A stretch of DNA of 11,039 bases from Burkholderia sp. (lineage in GTDB: Bacteria > Pseudomonadota > Gammaproteobacteria > Burkholderiales > Burkholderiaceae). Every line of letters starts with the position of its first letter. The stretch's first letter is position 1. The stretch spans positions 1 through 11,039 of the forward strand of contig JASLEG010000122.1 of the NCBI GenBank assembly GCA_030151225.1, read 5' to 3'. Below, piece after piece: positions 1 to 11,039 of this stretch. The notes under the pieces are model-generated. The model ran no database searches. It saw nothing but the letters and a program-made list of their open reading frames with translations, and had not been told where the DNA came from. The translations under genes and the position numbers were made by a program.

Positions 1-430
1 CTATCGCGGCCGCGCCGATCTGACGGCCGAGCGCTTCGTGCCGAACCCGTTCGGCGCGCCGGGCAGCCGCATGTACCGCACCGGCGATCTGGTGCGTCGC
101 CTCGCGGGCGGCGAGCTCGACTACCTGAGCCGCATCGATCAGCAGGTGAAGCTGCGCGGCTTCCGCATCGAGCTCGGCGAGATCGAGGCCGCGCTGCGCG
201 CGCAGCCGGCGGTACGCGACGCGGCCGTGCTGATCCGCGAGGACCAGCCGGGCCAGAAGCGTCTGGTCGGCTACCTGGTGCCGGCCGACGGCCACGCGCT
301 GCAGGGCACCCAGCCGATCCGCCAGGCGCTGGCGCGCACGCTGCCCGACTACATGGTGCCGTCGCAATTCGTGTGGCTGGACGCGCTGCCGCTCACGCCG
401 AACGGCAAGCTCGACCGCCGCGCGCTGCCG
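1..430 (+). other. Adenylation domain, C-terminal portion (partial)
   Basis: Core motifs A7 (YRTGDL, 74-91), A8 (SRIDQQVKLRGFRIELGEIE, from 128) and A10 (NGKLDRRALP, 401-430, with the catalytic Lys codon at 407) are visible. The substrate pocket residues lie upstream of the window, so specificity cannot be read. A8 begins with Ser instead of the usual Gly (codon 128-130). The other A8 positions look canonical, so the domain is probably active. Confidence 0.95.
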
Positions 431-3400
431 GTGCCGGAAGGCGTGGTCAGCGAAACCGAGTACGTGGCGCCGCGCGGCGAAGCCGAGCAGGCGCTGGCCG
501 ACATCTGGTCGGAAGTCCTGAAGGCCGAGCGGGTGGGCGTGCACGACAACTTCTTCGACCTGGGCGGCCATTCGCTGCTGGCGATGCAGCTGGCCTCGCG
601 CATCCGCGCCCGGCTCGGCGTGGAGCTCGCGCTGGCCGACCTGTTCGAGGCGCCGACCGTGGCCGCGCTGGCCGCGCGCCTGAGCGGCCCGGTGGCCGAA
701 CCCGAGGCGCGCATCGAGCGTGTGTCGCGCGACGCGCTCGCCACCGGCATGCCGCTGTCGCCGGGCCAGGAGCGCCTGTGGTTCCTGAACCAGCTCGACC
801 CCGCGTCGCCGGCCTACAACCTGCCGCACGCGCTGCTGTTGCGCGGCGCGCTCGACCTGGCCGCCGTGCGCGCCGCGTTCGACGCGATCGTGCAGCGCCA
901 CGAGATCCTGCGCACGCGCATCGTCGGCACGCACGGGCGGCCGCGGCAGGTGATCGGCGAGGCGCAGGCGGTGGCGCTCGGGATGCACGATCTCTCGCGG
1001 ATGCCGGGCGCCGATCAGAAGCCGCGCGCCGATGCGCTGGTGGCCGAACTGGCCGCGACGCCCTTCGATCTGGCCACCGACCTGCCGCTGCGCGCGGACC
1101 TGATCCGGCTGGCCGGCGACGCGCACGTGCTGCTGGTGACGATGCACCACGTGGTCAGCGACGGCTGGTCGATCGGCGTGATGATGCAGGAGTTCGCCGC
1201 ACTGTACGACGCCTTCGCGCGCCGGCAGCCGTCGCCGCTGGCGCCGGTCGCGCTCCAGTATCTGGACTTCGCGGTCTGGCAGATCCGCTTCTTCGAGGGC
1301 CCGGCGATCGCCGCGCAGCTCGCCTGGTGGACCCGCCGGCTCGACGGCGCGCCCACCCTGCTGACCCTGCCGACCGACCGCCCGCGCCCGGCCGTGCGCC
1401 GCAGCGCCGGCGGCAACCTCGCCTTCACGATTCCGGCCGCCACCACGGCCGGCCTGCGCGCGCTGGCCGGCCGCCATCGCGCCTCGCTGTTCATGGTGCT
1501 GGCGGCGGCCTACGGCGTGCTGCTCGCGCGCTATTCGGGCCAGCGCGACGTGTGCATCGGCACGCCGGTGGCGGGGCGCCAGCGCGCCGAGCTGGAGTCG
1601 ATGCTCGGCATGTTCATGAACATGCTGGTGCTGCGCTGCGACGTGGACGGCGCGCTGCCGTTCGACACCTTCCTCGCGCGCATGCGCACGGTGGCGCTCG
1701 ACGCCTACGCGCATCAGGACCTGCCGTTCGAGCGGCTGGTGGACGCGCTGAAGCTCGAGCGCCACCTGAGCCACACGCCGCTGTTCCAGGCCTTCCTGCA
1801 GGTGGACAACGAGGCGCTGACCCAGGCCGCGCAACTGCCGGGCATCGAGGTCGAGCGCTGGCCGCTCGAGGGCAGCACGGCCAAATACGATCTGAGCCTG
1901 CTGGCGAGCGACGTGGGCAGCGAGCTGCAATGCCGCTTCCAGTACGCGATCGACCTGTTCGACGAGGCCACCGTCGCGCGCATGGCGCGCCACTTCGGCG
2001 TGCTGCTGGAGGCGATCGTGCGCGATCCGGCCGCCTGCGTGGGCGACCTCGCGCTGTACGACGCGGCCGAGCGCGAGCACATGCTGCGCGACTGGAACGA
2101 CAGCGTGCTCGAGGTGCCCGACATGGGCCTGCACACGCGCTTCGAGCAGCATGCCGAGGCGAACCCCGAGCAGACCGCCGTGGTGGTGGGCGAGGTGTCG
2201 CTGAGCTACCGCGAGGCCAACGCGCGCGCCAACCGGCTCGCGCACTGGCTGCGCGCGCGCGGCGTGGGCCCGGAAGTGAAGGTGGCCGTGTGCCTGGAGC
2301 GCTCGGTGGACCTGATCGTCGCGCTGATCGCGGTGCTGAAGGCCGGCGGCGTGTACGTGCCGCTCGACGTGTCGTTCCCGGCCGACCGCCTCGCCTACAT
2401 GGTGAAGGATTCCGACGCGGTGCTCGTGCTCACGCAGGCCGCGCTCGGCGAGGCATTGCAGGCGCTGCCCGTCGACCGGCTGCACCTGGACGCCGACTGG
2501 CCCGCGATCGAGGCGATGCCGGCGAGCAACCCGGTGAACCTCGCCGGCGCCGAGAACCTCGCCTACGTGATCTACACCTCGGGTTCGACGGGCATGCCCA
2601 AGGGCGTGCAGATTTCCCATCGCGCGATCGTCAACTACCTGCACTGGGGCCTCGACGGCTATCCGATGCGCGACGGCGAGCGTGCCTCGTTCACGCACCT
2701 GCCGCTGATCTTCGACGCCTCGCTCACCACGCTGTTCATCCCGCTGTGGGCCGGCCGCGACATCCACCTGCCGCTGCCGGGCGGGCACGAGCGCATCGTC
2801 GATTCGATGCGCGAGCCGCAGCAGCTGAGCATGGTGAAGATCACGCCGGCCCACATCGACCTGATGGCCGCCGCGCTGCAGCCCGAGGACGTGAAGACGC
2901 GCGTGCGCACCAGCGTGATCGGCGGCGACGTGCTGACGATCGCGCAGTTCAACACCTGGCTCAGGTACTTCCCGGGCACCGTGATCGTCAACGAATACGG
3001 CCCGACCGAGACGGTGGTGGGCTGCTGCGTGGAGTACGTCGACCCGGCCGCGCTGAGCGGCGCGAGCGTGCTGATCGGCAAGCCGATCGCGAACATGCAG
3101 CACTACATCCTCGATGCGCGCGGCAACCCCGTGCCGCCCGGCGTGATCGGCGAGCTGTACATCGCCGGGGCCGGCGTGGCGCGCGGCTACCTGAAGCGCG
3201 CGAGGCTGACGGCCGAGAAGTTCGTGCCCGATCCGTTCGGGCCGGCCGGCAGCCGCATGTACCGCACCGGCGACCTGTCGCGCTATCTGCCGGACGGGCG
3301 CATCGACTTCCTCGGGCGGATGGACAACCAGGTCAAGATCCGCGGCTTCCGCGTGGAGCTCGGCGAGATCGAGGCCACCCTGGTGATGCTGCCGGCCGTG

Positions 3401-3991
3401 CGCGAGGCGGTGGTGCTCGCGCTCGACAACGCGGCCGGGCAGAAGGAACTGGCCGCCTATCTGGTGGCCGAGGGCGGCGCGGACCTGCACGGCGAGCTGC
3501 AGGCCTGCCGCGCGGCGCTGCGCCAGACGCTGCCCGACTACATGGTGCCGACCCACCTGATCGTGCTCGACGCGCTGCCGCTCACGCCGAGCGGCAAGGT
3601 GGACCGCAAGGCGCTGCCGGCGCCGTCGCACCACGCGCGCGACGAGTCATACGTGGCGCCGGCCACCGACACCGAGCGGCGGCTGGCCGGCGTGTGCGCC
3701 GAGGTGCTCGGCGTGGCGCGGGTGGGCCGGCTCGACAGCATCTTCGAGTTCGGCGCGAATTCGCTGCTGGTGGTGCAGCTGGCCGCGCAGTTCGGCCGCG
3801 AGTTCGGCATCAGGGTGCCGCTCGCGATGATCTTCGAGGCACAGACGGTGGAAGGCATGGCGGGCTACGTCGACGGGCTGCTGGCCGAGCTCGCGCATCG
3901 CGCGACCGACGCGGCGGCCAGCCAGGTTGACAGCGGGGCGGCCGATGGCGCGCCCGACACGACGGACGACGCATCCGAGCTGCGGATCTGA
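1..3991 (+). CDS. Nonribosomal peptide synthetase, 3' part (A-PCP-C-A-PCP), 5' end outside window
   Basis: This is a multimodular NRPS subunit that activates amino acids as adenylates, loads them on phosphopantetheine arms and condenses them in the cytoplasm. The frame is open from base 2 with no start, so the N-terminus lies to the left. The 1329 visible residues run: C-terminal part of an A domain (1-143), PCP (about 154-228, Ser191), C domain (about 250-687, HHVVSDG at 382-388), full A domain (about 708-1206, pocket code D-A-T-K-V-G-E-V-G-K), PCP (about 1217-1290, Ser1254), and an acidic tail (1295-1329). It ends at TGA 3989-3991. There is no E or TE domain, so the chain must pass on in trans. 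The next gene starts 48 bases downstream with a docking domain, which fits consecutive subunits in one operon. The family is certain; the product is not identifiable from this window. Confidence 0.97.
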   Translation, partial: YRGRADLTAERFVPNPFGAPGSRMYRTGDLVRRLAGGELDYLSRIDQQVKLRGFRIELGEIEAALRAQPAVRDAAVLIREDQPGQKRLVGYLVPADGHALQGTQPIRQALARTLPDYMVPSQFVWLDALPLTPNGKLDRRALPVPEGVVSETEYVAPRGEAEQALADIWSEVLKAERVGVHDNFFDLGGHSLLAMQLASRIRARLGVELALADLFEAPTVAALAARLSGPVAEPEARIERVSRDALATGMPLSPGQERLWFLNQLDPASPAYNLPHALLLRGALDLAAVRAAFDAIVQRHEILRTRIVGTHGRPRQVIGEAQAVALGMHDLSRMPGADQKPRADALVAELAATPFDLATDLPLRADLIRLAGDAHVLLVTMHHVVSDGWSIGVMMQEFAALYDAFARRQPSPLAPVALQYLDFAVWQIRFFEGPAIAAQLAWWTRRLDGAPTLLTLPTDRPRPAVRRSAGGNLAFTIPAATTAGLRALAGRHRASLFMVLAAAYGVLLARYSGQRDVCIGTPVAGRQRAELESMLGMFMNMLVLRCDVDGALPFDTFLARMRTVALDAYAHQDLPFERLVDALKLERHLSHTPLFQAFLQVDNEALTQAAQLPGIEVERWPLEGSTAKYDLSLLASDVGSELQCRFQYAIDLFDEATVARMARHFGVLLEAIVRDPAACVGDLALYDAAEREHMLRDWNDSVLEVPDMGLHTRFEQHAEANPEQTAVVVGEVSLSYREANARANRLAHWLRARGVGPEVKVAVCLERSVDLIVALIAVLKAGGVYVPLDVSFPADRLAYMVKDSDAVLVLTQAALGEALQALPVDRLHLDADWPAIEAMPASNPVNLAGAENLAYVIYTSGSTGMPKGVQISHRAIVNYLHWGLDGYPMRDGERASFTHLPLIFDASLTTLFIPLWAGRDIHLPLPGGHERIVDSMREPQQLSMVKITPAHIDLMAAALQPEDVKTRVRTSVIGGDVLTIAQFNTWLRYFPGTVIVNEYGPTETVVGCCVEYVDPAALSGASVLIGKPIANMQHYILDARGNPVPPGVIGELYIAGAGVARGYLKRARLTAEKFVPDPFGPAGSRMYRTGDLSRYLPDGRIDFLGRMDNQVKIRGFRVELGEIEATLVMLPAVREAVVLALDNAAGQKELAAYLVAEGGADLHGELQACRAALRQTLPDYMVPTHLIVLDALPLTPSGKVDRKALPAPSHHARDESYVAPATDTERRLAGVCAEVLGVARVGRLDSIFEFGANSLLVVQLAAQFGREFGIRVPLAMIFEAQTVEGMAGYVDGLLAELAHRATDAAASQVDSGAADGAPDTTDDASELRI
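461..685 (+). other. Peptidyl carrier protein (thiolation) domain 1 of gene 1
   Basis: The motif DNFFDLGGHSLLAMQL is a canonical carrier site. The Ser codon at 572-574 is the predicted phosphopantetheine attachment residue. The domain follows A10 directly and precedes a condensation domain, the normal order for an elongation or initiation module. Confidence 0.96.
749..2062 (+). other. Condensation domain of gene 1 (LCL-like)
   Basis: Motifs appear in order: C1 SPGQERLWFL (from 758), C2 RHEILRTRI, C3 MHHVVSDGWS with the catalytic second His at 1148-1150, C4 YLDFAVWQ, C5 LGMFMNMLVLR, C6 HQDLPFERL, C7 HTPLFQ. C1 and C2 resemble those of LCL domains. There is no upstream E domain, and the second N-terminal HHxxxxGD motif of dual E/C domains is not seen. 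It probably joins an L-configured upstream residue to the Asn-like residue loaded by the following A domain. The subtype is an inference from motifs, without a phylogeny. Confidence 0.93.
2125..3619 (+). other. Adenylation domain of gene 1, asparagine-like pocket code
   Basis: A3 is YTSGSTGMPKG (2573-2605), A5 is NEYGPTE (2990-3010), A7 is YRTGDL (3260-3277) and A10 is SGKVDRKALP (3590-3619). Pocket residues placed by alignment with the remembered GrsA numbering are D (2714), A (2717), T (2726), K (2837), V (2915), G (2921), E (2993), V (3017), G (3020) and K (3596). Known Asn codes are of the type DLTKLGEVGK, and Glu at position 322 distinguishes Asn from Asp (His). This domain matches 8 of 10, with Ala replacing Leu at position 236. 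Asn is therefore the best guess. A related or hydroxylated side chain is possible. Confidence 0.9.
3650..3883 (+). other. Peptidyl carrier protein domain 2 of gene 1 (terminal)
   Basis: The carrier motif reads IFEFGANSLLVVQL, with the phosphopantetheine Ser at 3761-3763. The core is GANS instead of the GGHS seen in the other carriers of this window, a variant that keeps the essential Ser. It is the last folded domain of protein 1, so it must hand its chain to the C domain of protein 2 in trans. The altered core may reflect that position, which is an inference. Confidence 0.93.
3884..3988 (+). other. Putative C-terminal docking peptide
   Basis: The last 35 residues follow the carrier helix. 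They are rich in Ala, Asp, Gly and Ser and end in the acidic-hydrophobic sequence DTTDDASELRI. In NRPS lines with TubC-type docking domains, the upstream partner commonly carries a short, largely unstructured acidic C-terminal motif that adds a strand to the beta-hairpin. Because the next protein starts with such a domain, this tail is the likely partner. Function is inferred from composition and context. Confidence 0.65.
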
Positions 3992-4039
3992 ACCCATCCG
4001 CATCGCGAGAACGAGAGACACATGGCAAGGAGCACGAGC
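3992..4039 (+). promoter_or_regulatory. Short intergenic leader between the two NRPS genes
   Basis: These 48 bases contain no visible promoter and no inverted repeat that would act as a terminator, which supports co-transcription of the two genes. They contain no stop codon in the shared reading frame, so both genes lie in one frame separated only by the TGA at 3989-3991. An in-frame ATG at 4022 is possible but has only a weak GA-rich upstream sequence. Confidence 0.6.
4027..4032 (+). promoter_or_regulatory. Ribosome binding site for NRPS gene 2
   Basis: AAGGAG lies 7 bases before the ATG at 4040, a near-ideal Shine-Dalgarno sequence and spacing. It decides the start at 4040 over the in-frame ATG at 4022, which overlaps this region and would leave the docking domain with six extra residues (MARSTS). 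Confidence 0.8.

Positions 4040-11039
<7,000 letters not shown>

Noticed and set aside
749..2062. Dual epimerization/condensation domain in gene 1
   Set aside because: The N-terminal second HHxxxxGD motif is not seen and the C1/C2 motifs look LCL-like.
373..3930. A long + strand frame one base off gene 1
   Set aside because: The product is Arg/Ala/Gly-rich low-complexity sequence, and the overlapping frame carries all the NRPS motifs.
3884..3991. Thioesterase or reductase release domain at the end of gene 1
   Set aside because: Only about 35 residues follow the last carrier, far too short and with no GxSxG; a docking tail fits better.
4022..4024. ATG at 4022 as start of gene 2
   Set aside because: It is in frame, but its upstream region has only a weak GA-rich stretch, whereas ATG 4040 has AAGGAG at 7 bases and fits the docking-domain start.

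Overview
The window is the interior of a nonribosomal peptide synthetase (NRPS) cluster. Two very large genes lie on the + strand, one after the other, and fill essentially all 11 kb. GC content is very high (roughly 70% by eye, not counted), with strong G/C third-position bias. Together with the NRPS style and the TubC-type docking domain, this suggests a high-GC proteobacterium of the Burkholderia kind. That taxonomic placement is an inference, since no housekeeping gene is present to confirm it.

Region 1 (1-3991) is the 3' part of NRPS gene 1. It enters the window already open, inside the C-terminal half of an adenylation (A) domain, and continues PCP - C - A - PCP - short acidic C-terminal tail - TGA. 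The complete A domain reads a pocket code of D-A-T-K-V-G-E-V-G-K, which resembles asparagine-activating codes. Region 2 (3992-4039) is a 48-base gap holding a good ribosome binding site. Region 3 (4040-11039, running off the right edge) is NRPS gene 2: TubC-like N-terminal docking domain - C - A - PCP - C - A interrupted by an N-methyltransferase (nMT). The first A domain of gene 2 is divergent and its code (D-A-S-I-I-G-E-I-W-K) could not be assigned. The second reads D-L-F-N-N-A-L-T-Y, an alanine-type code. With the nMT inserted after core motif A8, this predicts an N-methylated alanine-like residue.

The two proteins appear to work as consecutive subunits of one assembly line. The acidic tail of protein 1 and the beta-hairpin docking domain of protein 2 form a plausible hand-over pair. 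The growing chain would pass from the Asn-like residue of gene 1 to the unassigned residue and then the N-Me-Ala-like residue of gene 2. No epimerization, thioesterase, starter lipo-initiation, regulator, transporter or mobile-element sequence is visible, so chain start, release and the full product lie outside the window.

The main oddities are: an in-frame array of ten GATGSC hexamers encoding an Asp-Gly/Asp-Ala run inside an A domain; a Gly-to-Glu change in a condensation HHxxxDG motif; a Gly-to-Arg change in an A7 motif in the same module; and the two genes sharing one reading frame separated by a single stop codon.
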